DNA of 64,000 nucleotides from Viridothelium virens (GCA_010094025.1 ML991793.1:1-64000); one strand, 5' to 3'; positions 11,201 to 22,468 are shown, counted from the stretch's first letter. Notes: generated by a model from the sequence alone, not told the origin. Program-made: numbers and translations.

Positions 11201-13425
11201 GCCTTCGACCGGGCGATAGGGTCTTTATGTTTGAGTATGGCAGTTTCTCAACACGGATCGTCACTTCTGCAAACCACGTCGCAAGAATCCCGGACGAGTT
11301 GAGTTTTGAAGAAGCTGCAACAATGCCTTGTGTATATGGCACTGTCATCTACTCGTTGATGACGATAGGAAGGCTAGAGAAGGACCAGGTAAGCAGATGC
11401 AGCCATTGCAGAATGGTATCGTGAATCACTGACGTGTCAAGACGGTTCTGATCCACTCTGCGTGTGGCGGCGTTGGCCTGGCTGCTATCCAAATATGCAA
11501 GATGATTGGTGCTCAAGTAGGTCTTCCGTAGTCTTCAGCGAAAATGTTTGACTAGTGCTAATAATAATAGATCTTTGCGACGGTTGGTAGTGAAGATAAG
11601 ATTCAATATCTGACTAGTACTGAAGGTATACCCCGTGATCATATCTTCAGTTCCCGAGATAGCTCCTTTTATCATGATGTTATGCGCAAAACCGATGGAA
11701 AAGGCGTTGATGTGGTGCTAAACTCGTTGTCCGGCGAGCTGCTGCACGTATCATGGCAGTGCGTTGCAGAGTTTGGCAAGATGCTCGAGATTGGCAAGCG
11801 AGACTTTATCGGGTCTGGTACTTTGAGCATGGATGCTTTTGAAAAAGACCGTGCATTCTTTGGAATAGATATCGGTCACATCGCTGTTGCTAAGCCGGTT
11901 CTATCCCAAAAGTAAGTGCGGTTCTATGGTTTATGACTGATCGAGAACTGACAGACATAGACTGCTTTGTGAATGCGTGAGGCTCTATCAGCAGGGCTTT
12001 ATTGGTCCGATCAAGCCAATGAAGATGTTTGAAGCCACGCATGTTGCCGATGCCTTTAGGTACCTACAGAAGGGTCAACACATTGGGAAGATTGTGGTGA
12101 CAATGCCTGCAAAACATCGGGAGCTTCAACCAACGCCGATGAAAGAAGAGCTTCATCTCCAACCAGATAAGTCATACCTGTTGACGGGAGGTCTTGGGGG
12201 GCTTGGCCGCGCGATCTCGACATGGCTCGTTGAACGAGGAGCTAGAAACTTGATATACCTCTCTCGTTCCGCTGGGAAATCGGAGGAAGATAAGCACTTT
12301 TTCAACGAGCTCGCGGCACAGGACTGCTCTGTGCAAGCCTTCCCCTGCAGCGTTACGAACCTGGAAGACGTTAAGCACGCTGTAAAGAACGCTACTGCTC
12401 CTATCGTAGGCGTCATGCACATGTCAATGGTATTGAAGGTAATTTCTGCTAGCTCTAGCTACTTGAACACTACTGACCATCAATCGTTTCAGGATCGACC
12501 ATTGTTACAGTTTTCTCATGAAGAGTGGCAGACCGCCGTATCTCCGAAGGTGGCGGGCTCGTGGAACCTCCACGAGGCTCTTACTGGAGAGAATCTTGAC
12601 TTTTTTGTCCTCTTTAGCTCCTTCTCTGGTGTCGTTGGACAGTGGGGTCAAGGCAACTATGCAGCAGCAAATACCTTCCTCGATTCCTTTGCCCAATATC
12701 GGCACGGACTCGGACTCCCAGCCTCAGTAGTCGATATTGGAGTGATGGAAGATACGGGCTACGTTAGCCAGAACTCATTGGTCCTCGATCAATTCAAGGC
12801 GACAAGCACGTACACATTGCGTGAGCCCGATCTCCTCGAGGCATTGCAGCTAGTAATAGCTCGGGGCTCGAGATCAACACCCTCTTCCGCCGGCTACATG
12901 AATCCTGCACAGCTGGTGATTGGTCTTCGATCAACAAAGCCACTCTCAGATCCGAGCAATCGTATCATCTGGAAGAGGGACATCCGAATGAGTATGTATA
13001 GGAACTCAGAGATCTCATCTACGACTGCAAGCAATACAGAAAACCAGGGGTTGAAGCAATTCCTGGCTGATGTTGCATCCGAGCCCTCTATACTCAACAG
13101 CGAAGCTGGACTCGACTTTTTGACTCATCAAATCGGTTGTAAGCTCTACGCCTTCATGCTTCAGCCAGAAGAAGATGTAGACGTGAAAGTGTCTCTCACG
13201 GCGCTAGGCGTAGACTCTCTTTTGGCTATCGAGATTCGGAACTGGTGCCGCCAAAGCCTGGGTCTGGAGATGAGTATTCTTGAAATTATGAGCTCTGCAA
13301 CCATTGAAGGGTTTGGAAAGACGGTGGCCGAAAGGCTGCACCAGAAGTACGAGGCCGCGCTGCCTCGAGAAAATGGGGACACTCCTTTGCTGATGAAAGC
13401 CGAGGAGAGAAGACTTGTAAATTGA
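5246..13425 (+). CDS. Highly reducing type I polyketide synthase (KS-AT-DH-MT-ER-KR-ACP)
   Basis: Iterative megasynthase that builds a reduced, C-methylated polyketide chain from malonyl units. Eleven introns fit canonical GT..AG sites: 5947-5990, 6505-6571, 6696-6748, 6862-6906, 7353-7399, 7855-7911, 11055-11103, 11389-11441, 11517-11570, 11912-11960 and 12439-12492. The exons sum to 7608 nt, exactly 2536 codons, which supports the model. Visible sites: KS Cys241 (RTACSSSL), AT Ser681 (GHSSGE), DH His990 and Asp1157, methyltransferase SAM motif near 1423 (LEIGAGTGG), ER nucleotide motif near 1936 (ACGGVG), KR motif near 2142 (TGGLGGLG) with Tyr2281, ACP Ser2467 (GVDSL). There is no thioesterase or release domain, so a partner would be needed for off-loading. 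Order and length match the lovastatin diketide synthase (LovF) type. All key residues look intact; the product cannot be predicted. The last intron has no in-frame stop. The gene converges on the thiolase gene, 104 bp away. Confidence 0.96.
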
Positions 13426-13529
13426 CTCCAGTTTCCATCTGGTTGGTAATTCTTTCCTGGCAGTTTAGTCATTATATCGTAGGAACCTATTCTTTAAACT
13501 ATACAAGGAAGTTATATTTACAAAATCTT

Positions 13530-14906
13530 CTAAAATCTGGCCTCGACCTTCCTCTCTGTATCAGCTAACGCCCAGTCACTCCTAGACTGTCTGCTCCTCA
13601 CGCCATCCACCTGAGCCTTTGTGAAGCCCTTCGCCTCCACAGCGGGATTATAGTCCAGTCCCGTCCTCTTGCCCACCTCCGCACTGCTGAGCTCGCTTGC
13701 GGCTTGACCGTCTGCGCGCTTATACACAGTGACAACCACGGCACCACCCAAGCCGAGATTGTGCTGCAGACAGACGCTCGTGTCCTTGACGGCGCGATTG
13801 TTTGCCCAACCCCTCAGGTGCCACACCAATTCCGCGCACTGGGCAATACCTGATGCGCCGAGGGGATGGCCTTTGGAGATTAAGCCGCCGGAGGGATTGA
13901 TTACGTACTTTCCGCCGTATGTGATTCCGCCGTTTCTCACGAGCTCATGCGCCTTGCCCTTCTCGCTCAATCCGAGAGCGTCGATAACGATCATCTCGTT
14001 GGCGGAGAAGCAGTCGTGGAGTTCGACGACTTTGACGTCGTTGACGGTTGCATTCGCTTGCGCGAGAGCAGTACGGCAGGCGTACTGGTTCATCTCGTAG
14101 CCCATGAGGTCGATCGCTGAGCGTGAGAAGAGTGATGGAGCGTCAGTGGCGAGGCACTGGCCGGCAATGAGGATGGCTTGGTCCTTGAGCTCCGGTCGTG
14201 CGTCAAGGAACGATTGGCTACAGAGAATCGCGGATGCTCCGCCGTCTGATGTAGGACAGCATTGAAGCTTCGTAAGTGGGTGATGAATCATGGGTGCCTT
14301 TTGCACCTGTTCCAACGTATACTCATCTTGAAATTGCGAATAAGGGTTCTTCGCCGAATGTTTGTGGTTCACTCTGGCGATTTCTGCAAAGTCCTCCTCT
14401 TTCGCTCCATACTTCTCCATGTATTCCCTACCTGCATTGCCAAACATTTGTGCTGCTCCAGGCGCATTTGTGATCCCCCTTGTTGCTTTCATCATCTCCG
14501 CCGTCGTACCTGTAGGATTGACGCGGTCTTGGAAGAAAGATTGTAATGATCCTGGAAACATTTTCTCGAACCCTACGACCATCACGCAATCTGCCATTCC
14601 ACCTGCAATCATCGTACGTCCCATATTGAGACCAGTCGAGCCAGTACTACAGTTATTGTTGACGTTGTATATGGGTATTTTGGTCATGCCGAATTGGTAG
14701 AAGACTCGTTGGCCACACGTCGAGTCGCCATAGCAGTAGCAGGCAATGCCTGAGTCAACGTCGTCGTAGTTTATGTGGGCATCGAGGAGAGCCTTAATAC
14801 CAGCTTCGAAGCCGAGCTCAGTATAGTCGACTTTGCCGCGTGGCTTTATAAATTTGGTCATACCAACGCCGATAACGTAGACCGGCTCTGGGGATTTGGG
14901 AGCCAT
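13530..14906 (-). CDS. SCP-x-type thiolase (peroxisomal 3-ketoacyl-CoA thiolase-like)
   Basis: A 458-residue intronless protein of the sterol-carrier-protein-x thiolase family, which cleaves 3-ketoacyl-CoA with CoA, classically in peroxisomes on branched or sterol side chains. The nucleophile is Cys86 in NNNCSTGSTGL; His297 (ELHDCFSANEM) and His347 (GHPLGASG) match the family's other catalytic blocks. The body ends near residue 395 and is followed by a tail of about 60 residues without the SCP2 lipid-binding domain found in animal SCP-x. The last three residues, Ala-Arg-Phe, resemble a weak PTS1 peroxisomal signal rather than a canonical SKL. The ATG at 14904-14906 follows a pyrimidine-poor leader and gives the expected N-terminus (VYVIGVGMTKF). 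Its proximity to the polyketide synthase is probably chance, since such thiolases are common housekeeping genes. Confidence 0.92.
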   Translation of the reverse strand: MAPKSPEPVYVIGVGMTKFIKPRGKVDYTELGFEAGIKALLDAHINYDDVDSGIACYCYGDSTCGQRVFYQFGMTKIPIYNVNNNCSTGSTGLNMGRTMIAGGMADCVMVVGFEKMFPGSLQSFFQDRVNPTGTTAEMMKATRGITNAPGAAQMFGNAGREYMEKYGAKEEDFAEIARVNHKHSAKNPYSQFQDEYTLEQVQKAPMIHHPLTKLQCCPTSDGGASAILCSQSFLDARPELKDQAILIAGQCLATDAPSLFSRSAIDLMGYEMNQYACRTALAQANATVNDVKVVELHDCFSANEMIVIDALGLSEKGKAHELVRNGGITYGGKYVINPSGGLISKGHPLGASGIAQCAELVWHLRGWANNRAVKDTSVCLQHNLGLGGAVVVTVYKRADGQAASELSSAEVGKRTGLDYNPAVEAKGFTKAQVDGVRSRQSRSDWALADTERKVEARF

Positions 14907-15613
14907 GGTAGAGGGAATGCAATGGTAAACGTCTTGTCGTGAATATGAAATCCAACCGTAAATCCTACACAGGAGGCAAGGAAAATTAGTATCTTACAGG
15001 CTTCGAAAAGGTCGATTTGAGATTGGACCTGTCTGATTTGACCTGAGTGGAGTTGCGAAATCTGGGGTAAGCTTCAGCGGGGATGGAGGGTTAGGTAGCG
15101 CCGATTGACCGAGCCAGAATGAGGGTTTGCCGAGGATTGATTTTGGGGATTAATCATCTGATAATTTGGAGAAGACAAAGTTGCCGCATCGTTTGCCAGC
15201 AAAAGCATAGAGAGATTTGGCAGGATGTTGGAAACAGTGGGCAAATGGTAATTTTATCGGTGGAAATGACATAGTCTATCAGATAATTTATAATTCTAAT
15301 AGCTCCTCCAGCGTACATGACTGATCCTCAAGGCTTTTCAAGGAATATATCGCCCAGATTGGTGCATGCTGTGTCCCAAACCGTGTAATGCATACCCAAA
15401 TCTTCGTGCGCCAAAAATGCCCTGTTCAGAACTTTTCTATCCTTTTCCGGTCCTGTATAAATCTATCGTTTCATTAAGTCTTCGCTAAAATGCAGAAAAG
15501 ACCACGGCCTAAGGGTATCGTAATCAAGGCAAAGGTGATTGTGCAGCCGGCCGAAAGGAAATCGTGGTAAGGGATGCTGTTCATCGGGAAACGTAGTAAT
15601 CCTGAGATGGGCG
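14907..15613. other. Intergenic region between thiolase and PRELI genes
   Basis: Should hold the thiolase promoter and the 3' end of the PRELI gene. Short open frames at 15463-15788 are other-frame readings of the PRELI gene's 3' flank. Nothing else recognised. Confidence 0.5.
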
Positions 15614-16255
15614 TCATAATCTGACTCGATCCTGTTCCCTCCTCTGTCTTTCCCTCTCTTCCCCAAACACCTTTCTGCTCATCTCCAATACTGCTTCGAA
15701 TCCCTCCTTTCCTCTCTTCGCATTCTGGCCGAATCTCTCGAGGGTAAATTGCTCGATGCCGTTCCTCACCTTCTGCCAGCCTCCACAAAGTGCCGTAATC
15801 TGCGCATGCTGCTCGAATCGCGTCCTCTCAGTTGCACTTGAGGACGAACGTGAAGGACGATACACCACGGTTTCTCGCACGCTAAGTAGATCGGACCAGG
15901 TCATGTTGGTACTGCACATGGTGACCTTCTTCGCACCCGGATTCACGTATGATGTTTCATAGACATGAGAGTATTCTGTACCACCAAGGAACGGCTGCAG
16001 CCATTTAGGCGCTGATTGTTTGCAGGTGATCAGGCGCTCTGTCCGCAGCTAATTTTTCGATCAGTTAGGGGGCAAGATATAGCACCACCAGGGAAAACGT
16101 ACAATGCCGGTCCGGGTATCTAAATGCCGGCTAAGGGTGTCGACCGCAACTACGTGCGTAGATTTGTCATTCCAAGGACAGTATTTCCGCCAATTCGCAG
16201 TCGAAACCTCGTCCCACGAGTAATCGAGGTCATACGAGGACTCGAAGATCTTCAT
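15614..16255 (-). CDS. PRELI/MSF1-family phospholipid transfer protein (Ups-like)
   Basis: Two exons, 16255-16103 and 16048-15614, joined over a 54-nt intron that has a CTAACTGATC branch region and a TTAG acceptor; the product is 195 residues. It opens MKIFESSYDLDYSWDEV, the hallmark start of PRELI domains, followed by NWRKYCPWNDKSTHV, LSRHLDTRTGILRTERLIT and the block ending in YETSYVNPGAKK. Family members (Ups1-Ups3 in yeast) pair with Mdm35 in the mitochondrial intermembrane space and shuttle phosphatidic acid or phosphatidylserine between membranes. Length fits the family (about 170-230). The C-terminal 40 residues are Glu/Arg-rich and probably helical. I cannot say which Ups paralogue it is. 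Confidence 0.92.
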
Positions 16256-19200
16256 GATTGTCTCAAAGCCCGGAGGCCGTAGAACTAGAGATGAGGAGCG
16301 TGTGACAACGTGTCTGGTGAGGCTTTTATCGCAGCGGCGCGCAAATTGCCTATGGCTTCCGTATTAAAGTGTAATAACTCGCCAGCGAGGTGAAGACAAG
16401 TAGGTAGGGAGCACCTAGATTATGAGGATGGAAAAGATGGGGGACGATCTAGAGCGACAAAGGCTAAAAGTGCAATCAAGGGACAGATTTTCTGCCGGTT
16501 ATCCGAATTTGGCTATTTTGCCCAATCACCGCCTGGCCTGTGCTTGACATCCCGGATTTGCCCGCAGATTTTCAACTCCCACTGCTCCCTCCCTTTCTGG
16601 TGATCTTTCGCCCCAGTAGGGAGTACCTACTTCGTACCATTGCCAGAAAACACTATCACTGACAGATGCTTCGCGCTCTGGCCAGGGACCACAAGACAGT
16701 AATTGCGGCGCTTGCGGCTATAGTACTCCCCAGAGCATTTCTCCAGCAGTACTAAATGTAACCTATACAGAAAGCAGGTCGCTTAAGCTTGATACGCTTT
16801 TCGGCTCTGAAGAGGTCCTGTTACTATTTCAAATCAGTACATGCCTATCTTCTGGAAGTCATTGTCCCGCAGCGTTCGAAATCCTCGTCCAAATGCAGGA
16901 TTACTTCACCATCTTCGTTGGTCATGGTTTTGGAGGTGCGCCGGTAATGGTCTTGCAGCTCTCTAACATTGGTTCCTTCAGATACGCGAGGACCAGTACT
17001 CGCTCGATCCGTGTAGAGACTGCCTAACAATCTAGACAGCCATACGTATCATCTGCAGCTCCCACGTCTTTGAAAACTGGAATAGGTAGGCGAACGTTCA
17101 GCGCTTGTTCAATAAGGCCTTTGGAATCTGAATGCAATGCAAGCTTAAGAAGTAGTGTCTCCTTCAGACCCTCTCCCACTATTCTCCAATTCATGTGCTC
17201 AATTCAAGTCCTTTTAAGGTGATATTATCGGTGGCAGAACCACCGTTATGAAGTGTTAGACCAGAACCCTACCCTTTCACCTATAAATCCTGGCTCTTCC
17301 GCAATTTTGGCCCCCAGCAAGCAAGCCTCTGACTGGAGACTGAGATTCAAGGATGACGATGAAGCACTGCAATCTTATCTATTTGACTACCATGACTGGT
17401 TGGCATGAGCGAGAAGCCCTAAATATGGCCGAGTACCCACGTTAGTGAGTCAATTCCATGGGATATGCTTCGCCATCATATGAAGAGTTCTGCCAATAAG
17501 TTTATGCTGCAAAATACTTCTTTCCCAGTCAAAGTACGTATCTGGACTCATGAGTCCGCTCACAATGATTATAATAAATCCAGTTGACCCACGGATGCAC
17601 TCGGTCCCCGGTCGATACGTCGGGCAGGAAGATCGCTAAACAGGGCAGCTTTTATGCCCCTATTTACATCGAGAAAGAGTAGAGCTTCTCTGTCATGTCT
17701 CAATTTGACCGGTGAGGAATCTCAGCCTACGCAGGTCACCGGCGGAGCGGGACGGTGCTACGACACAACAGAACACAGGACATCAGAGAAAATTGGGCTC
17801 CATGGGCCCGTCCAGAGAGGCGCAATTCTTCTCGCAGGTTGTAGATTCTCGCTCCTGACTATGTCTTCACCCTCAGGCATTTCTTTCAAGGTTCGCTGTC
17901 TCGATCTTTTTGTCTTCTTGCTTAGTTCATCATCTGGAATTACGTTTCCATATAGATTGAGAGCATAGCAACATTGTCACGCACAGACACCACCGCCTGG
18001 ATCCGCGTGATATTCACCGGCCTGTTCTATATTCCTTTCTTGCACAACTGGTGGATTAAGATTCTTCTTTGGGTCCAGATCCATAGAATATACCAGGCCC
18101 ATGGCTATTTCGAACATTACGGCCAAATCCCGCAGCGAAAATCTGGACTTGGACTCATTCCCCTGGTAATTTGCCTTCACCGGCCTGGATACAACATGTC
18201 CAGTGGTGGAGCTAGCAGTGTTTTTGGGCAACGTACAAGGAGCGTATCTTCAGGTAGGGATGAGGCTATTGGGAATGAAGGGCCAGTACGAAGAGTACAC
18301 TCCCGCAAGCGAGCAATTGAAAGAAATACGGAAATCTCAAGAGAGGTCGACAGAAGCTTAATACAGGGACACGTAACATTCCTAAGACTATTACACTCAT
18401 CTTCTCCCCCTTTTCTTCATCCACTAAGGTCGACGTTACATGCGTCGCCTTTTGACATGAATGCCGGATCAAGGAGGAACGCTGCAATAGTTACGGATAC
18501 CTTCACGATCGGACGTACTTATCAGCGAACGCGGTACCTTCAACATGTCGATGGGCTTCACGGAAGTTTCGACCACGACTTTCTTCCTGGGCAAGTCTTT
18601 GGCATATTTTGTTTTCTTGGATGGAGGCGTCTTAACGACGGATAGAAGAGTTTCTGACACGACTCCATTCGTCTCCAATGTCCACAGCTAACAAGGTAGG
18701 AGTCACGGGTATCTGTGAGATCCTATAGTTGGGGATAGCTCTATTTTTTCAGACGATCCAATCAAGCTTCGGCCCATTCTGGTGTCTCAAGCTTTTCCCG
18801 AACAACGAAAGGATTGAAAACTCATTTGTCGGGGCATCAAGATGAGTCCAGTTTGCTTCAAAGCTTCGCGATCTACTGCCTGACAAGTTTTTCACTTCTT
18901 TTCGTCGTCTGAGGGTTTAGAAAAGTATCTCGACCAAGATATTTATAGGTTTCAAGAGGCAGTGGCACCGGAAAAAATGATGATTTTTGAACATGAGAAT
19001 CAACATGAAATGATGACAATTTGCTTATTGATCCGATATGGCGTCAGCTTACCGTGACATTGAGTTAAGATCCCTTATTCTTTCACATCTTATATCACAT
19101 CTCACAGACTAGCAAAGCCGGCGTGGTACAAGTAACAGGCATGTACGCGAAATCAGCCTCGGAAAAGGGTCTCAAGCTCGGCCAATCGATAGAGCCGGTG

Positions 19201-19523
19201 CGCCGGCGGCACTAGTAAAGTGCTAGTCTGAGTGCGCGGAAGATCCGCAAGCCAAAAGTTTTTTGGCTTGCGTTTGCGGGGCAAAGGGTGTCTAGGTAGA
19301 ACCGAAGCCCGTATGGAAAGTAAACGGGATGCTATCTTGATTACTAGCTCAGTCGCGGCTGACGGAATGTGGCACCTCATGTCGCAAAAAGAACAAAACG
19401 GCGAGTGCTGCTAGACCTGGCAGCTATTTTGGTTCTTCATGCCATCTTCCATTTTTTCTCGTCCTAAGCCCATCCTCGCAGAAATAGGAGCTCCCGGTGA
19501 TTCCGAAAGCTGTAATAGACGAG
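16256..19523. other. Long intergenic region with no confident gene
   Basis: About 3.3 kb. The longest open frame (17974-18645, plus) begins at a non-ATG codon and shows no known domain. On the opposite strand, short Lys-rich frames at 18469-18678 and 17977-18231 might be pieces of a spliced small basic protein (KTPPSKKTKYAKDLPRKK, then SRFSLRDLAVMFEIA), but I cannot find convincing splice sites linking them. A 12-bp-arm hairpin lies at 19246-19272. The transporter promoter should lie at the right edge. Confidence 0.45.
19246..19272. repeat. Perfect hairpin, 12-bp arms and 3-nt loop
   Basis: CGCAAGCCAAAA, a GTT loop, then TTTTGGCTTGCG, about 250 bp upstream of the transporter start. Possibly a regulatory palindrome or a remnant of a foldback element; no copy was seen elsewhere in the window. 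Confidence 0.65.
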
Positions 19524-21271
19524 ATGCCCGTGACGAGAGAGAGTGAGTATGAGCTTGGACGCTGCAAGGAATTTGCTAACAAGTGTTTCTGCAAAAGAGC
19601 CGGAGACTTCCCCAGTCTCTTCCGGGGACCCAGAGCAGCAATATCCATACGCGTACGACGATGCCGGTAGGATCGCATACGATGACGATCTCCACGTTCC
19701 ATGTCCACCGCATACAACTGAGCGAAAATTGGTCACTAAGATTGATTGGCGCGTGGTACCATTTCTGTGTATACTATACCTACTAGCATTTCTTGATCGG
19801 TACGGTTTCCATCTTATCTTCAAAATTTCAAATGGCTCCCGAGCATAGCTTAGACATCTGCACATACCGGTCATATATATTCGTTCTGCAAACCCAAAGC
19901 TGATCATGCATAGAGTGAATATCTCCAATGCCAACATCTTCGGTCTATCGAGTGACCTCGACCTTGCAGTTGACAATCGTTTTAACACATCCCTCGTCAT
20001 CTTCTTCGTTCCATATGTCCTCTTCGAAATTCCGTCCAATATTCTGCTCAAAAGGTTACGTCCGCATGTCTGGCTCTCAGGATGTATGTTTATGTTTGGA
20101 CTGGTCAGCATCTGCCAGGGCCTAGTGAGCAACTACGGTGGCCTGTTGACTGCGAGGTTCTTCTTGGGCCTTTTCGAGACGGGCATGTTTCCAGGATGCT
20201 TCTATTTGATCGGAATGTGGTACAAGAGATCTGAAGCGCAGAGGAGATATAGCTTCTTTTTCAGCTCAACAACCTTAGCTGGAGCATTCGGTGGTCTTCT
20301 GGCAAGGTGAGCTTAAGTTTCAAGGACCGGAATACCAAAAGGCTAGTCAGCTGACGATTATGAATAGTGCCATCGGCAAGATGGACGGAATGCGCGGCTA
20401 CAGAGGATGGCGCTGGATCTTCATCCTCGAAGGTACCCTGACTTGCGTCGTCGCGATCTCATTCTTTTTCCTTCTCCCGGACTTTCCAGAAGATGCGAAA
20501 TGGCTCACCGAGGAAGAGCGCGCTTACGTCAGAGCTCGTCTTCGAGTAGATCAGGGACGCAGTGCTGCGGAAAGACCAATCACTCTTCGGGATATTGGCA
20601 ATGTCTTCAAAGACTATAAAGTCATCCTAGGCGGATTCATGTATTTCGGGCTCATTGTGCCCGCATATGGCTATGCCTACTTCTCACCAGGCATTATCAA
20701 GAACTACGGCTATTCAAACATCGAGACCCAGTTGCACAGTGTCCCACCCTGGGCTGCCGCCTTCGCATTCGCGATGCTAATTGCATGGGGTTCGGATAAA
20801 ACCAGACATCGGTTCGCCTTCGCTATCTTTCCGATGTGCGTATGCATTGCTGGATTTGCTATACTCCTTTCTGTCTATGAGAAGGCGTATCGCAAAACAG
20901 AGTACGCTGCTCTTTTCCTTGTGGCAATGGGGGCGTATAGCGCGATGCCAGTAGTAGTCTGCTGGTTTCAGATGAACCTGGGAGGCCACCATCGTAGAGC
21001 TGTAGGTAGTGCCTGGCAGGTTGGCTATGGAAATATAGGTGGAATCATTGCGGTATATGCGTTCTTGGCCAAAGACGCGCCTCGATATATTCCTGGGTAC
21101 AGTATTTGCTTAGCATTCGTCTGTCTGAGCATGATTAGCTGCGTCATCTATCTAATAGGTGTCATGTATGCAAATCGGATCAGAGATCGAAGTGCTACGA
21201 ATGTGGGATTGACGGAAACTGAGAAGACGGAGATGGGAGATATGAGCCCGGATTACCGATACTTACTATGA
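19524..21271 (+). CDS. Major facilitator transporter, allantoate permease (Dal5-like) family
   Basis: A 505-residue membrane transporter of the anion:cation symporter branch of the MFS, which takes up small organic anions such as allantoate, nicotinate or vitamins. Four exons fit with frame kept: 19524-19542, 19598-19799, 19914-20306 and 20368-21271. The first exon is only 19 nt (ATG CCC GTG ACG AGA GAG A), followed by a strong GTGAGT donor and GCTAAC branch; this start is preferred to the ATG at 19549, which lies inside that intron. Signatures: IDWRVVPFLCILYLLAFLDR (TM1), RVNISNANIFGLSSDL, RFFLGLFETGMFPG, and GWRWIFILEG after TM6. Twelve TM segments are expected. The substrate cannot be told. 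It is 6 kb from the polyketide synthase and not of the drug-efflux type, so a role in exporting its product is doubtful. It converges on the next gene with 114 bp between stops. Confidence 0.93.
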
Positions 21272-21385
21272 TCAGCTATGCCGCGCTAGATAGCTGGTTC
21301 GACACCCATGAAATGCATGCACAAGTGTTGCTGCTATTAGCACTTTCAACGGTCCCTGGTGTCCAATCCAAGTATGGCACTTATT

Positions 21386-22468
21386 TCAACTCATTACGCT
21401 TCCCGTCTCAATGCTATCCCGGTCACCCCAGATTTCTTTACTTTCCATCTCTACCCCTCTCATCGCATCTGCAACCTCATCCAGCTTTGCCACCACATCC
21501 AGCACCCCGGCGTTTACCCGCTGAAAGTATCGATCATTTGCTTCTCTTCGTCTCCTCGCCAAGACGATATCAGCCTCCGCCTCTTCCTCCAACTGACTCC
21601 TCCCACCCGGCGTCGTCCCCTCACTCTCATTACTCCCTCCTCTCTCCCTCCCAGCTCTCCCCTCAGCTCCCTTCTTCGACTGCGGCGACTCACCCACCTC
21701 CTTCCCACTCGGTCCCTTCCCCTTCCCCTTCTCCTTCTCTCCCAACCCACCAACCTCCTCCCCCTCCCCCCTCGCCCACGCCCTCGCCAACTCCACCTGC
21801 GCCCTCCGCAACCTCTCCAATGCCTCCGCATGCCCCGTCCCAAACACATGCGCCCCGCTCGTCGCGCTAAGCTCCACCTCCTCAAGCGTATTCTGCATCT
21901 CGCGCCACTGCGCCTCCGTCACCTCCTTGCTATCCAGCCGCTGCTTCCCACCGACCCCTCTCCCCGCATCCCTGCCGCTCGGAATATGTCCCGTAGACTT
22001 CGCAGCGGGCTCCAACAGCCCGTGCCCGTGCCCGTGCCCATGCCCATCCCCTAGGAACGACCCCTGCGCGTGCGACAGCCCGAGCTTGCTGCCTACGCCA
22101 CCGACGCCACTGCTGCTGCTGCCGACGCCTAGACCTAGCCCCGCTGTTTCTGCGGCGGGCGGGTACAGGCGGTCGAGGTAGGAGCGCTGGCGTGAGGGGA
22201 ATGGTGGCGGGGAGGAGAGGTTCGAGGTCGAGGGGAGCGCGGTGCTGGGCGTGCTGGTGGTGTTGCTGGAGGAGGTTGGGTGAGAGGGCGAGGGCTGAGT
22301 GCCGGTGGAGAGGAGGAGAGAGGTGTTGGAGGCGTTGCGCGAGGGAGGGCCGACGAAGAGGGTGGGCGCGGGGAGGCGCTGGGTGGGTCGGCGGAGGGGT
22401 TCAGGTCGGGAGGAAGTGGTGGGGGAAGAGGAGGTTGGAGGTTTTTCTTTGGAGAGGGAGTCGGCCAT
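21386..22468 (-). CDS. Conserved filamentous-fungal protein, function unknown
   Basis: A 360-residue intronless frame starting at the ATG at 22466-22468. The N-terminal 190 residues are low-complexity, rich in Ser, Pro, Thr and Gly, with a HGHGHGHGH run near 140-150. Two ordered-looking blocks follow: one around WREMQNTLEEVELSA and HVFGTGHAEALERLRRAQ, and a C-terminal helical segment, ADIVLARRRREANDRYFQR, continuing as VLDVVAKLDEVADAMRGVE. The helical block probably forms a coiled coil. I recognise the general look of a conserved fungal protein but no named domain. It is transcribed divergently from the S23 gene, sharing 363 bp between start codons. Codon third positions are strongly GC-rich, which also produces long spurious frames on the other strand. 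Confidence 0.72.
   Translation of the reverse strand: MADSLSKEKPPTSSSPTTSSRPEPLRRPTQRLPAPTLFVGPPSRNASNTSLLLSTGTQPSPSHPTSSSNTTSTPSTALPSTSNLSSPPPFPSRQRSYLDRLYPPAAETAGLGLGVGSSSSGVGGVGSKLGLSHAQGSFLGDGHGHGHGHGLLEPAAKSTGHIPSGRDAGRGVGGKQRLDSKEVTEAQWREMQNTLEEVELSATSGAHVFGTGHAEALERLRRAQVELARAWARGEGEEVGGLGEKEKGKGKGPSGKEVGESPQSKKGAEGRAGRERGGSNESEGTTPGGRSQLEEEAEADIVLARRRREANDRYFQRVNAGVLDVVAKLDEVADAMRGVEMESKEIWGDRDSIETGSVMS

Noticed and set aside
5965-12492. Apparent frameshifts and early stops within the polyketide synthase
   Set aside because: Every break coincides with a canonical GT..AG intron, and the spliced exons total exactly 2536 codons with domain motifs continuous across the joins.
17974-18645. 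A 223-codon plus-strand frame with a hydrophobic start
   Set aside because: It opens with a non-ATG codon, shows no family motif and has random-looking composition.
19524-21271. The transporter as an exporter for the polyketide
   Set aside because: Its motifs match the allantoate permease uptake family, and it lies 6 kb away beyond housekeeping genes.
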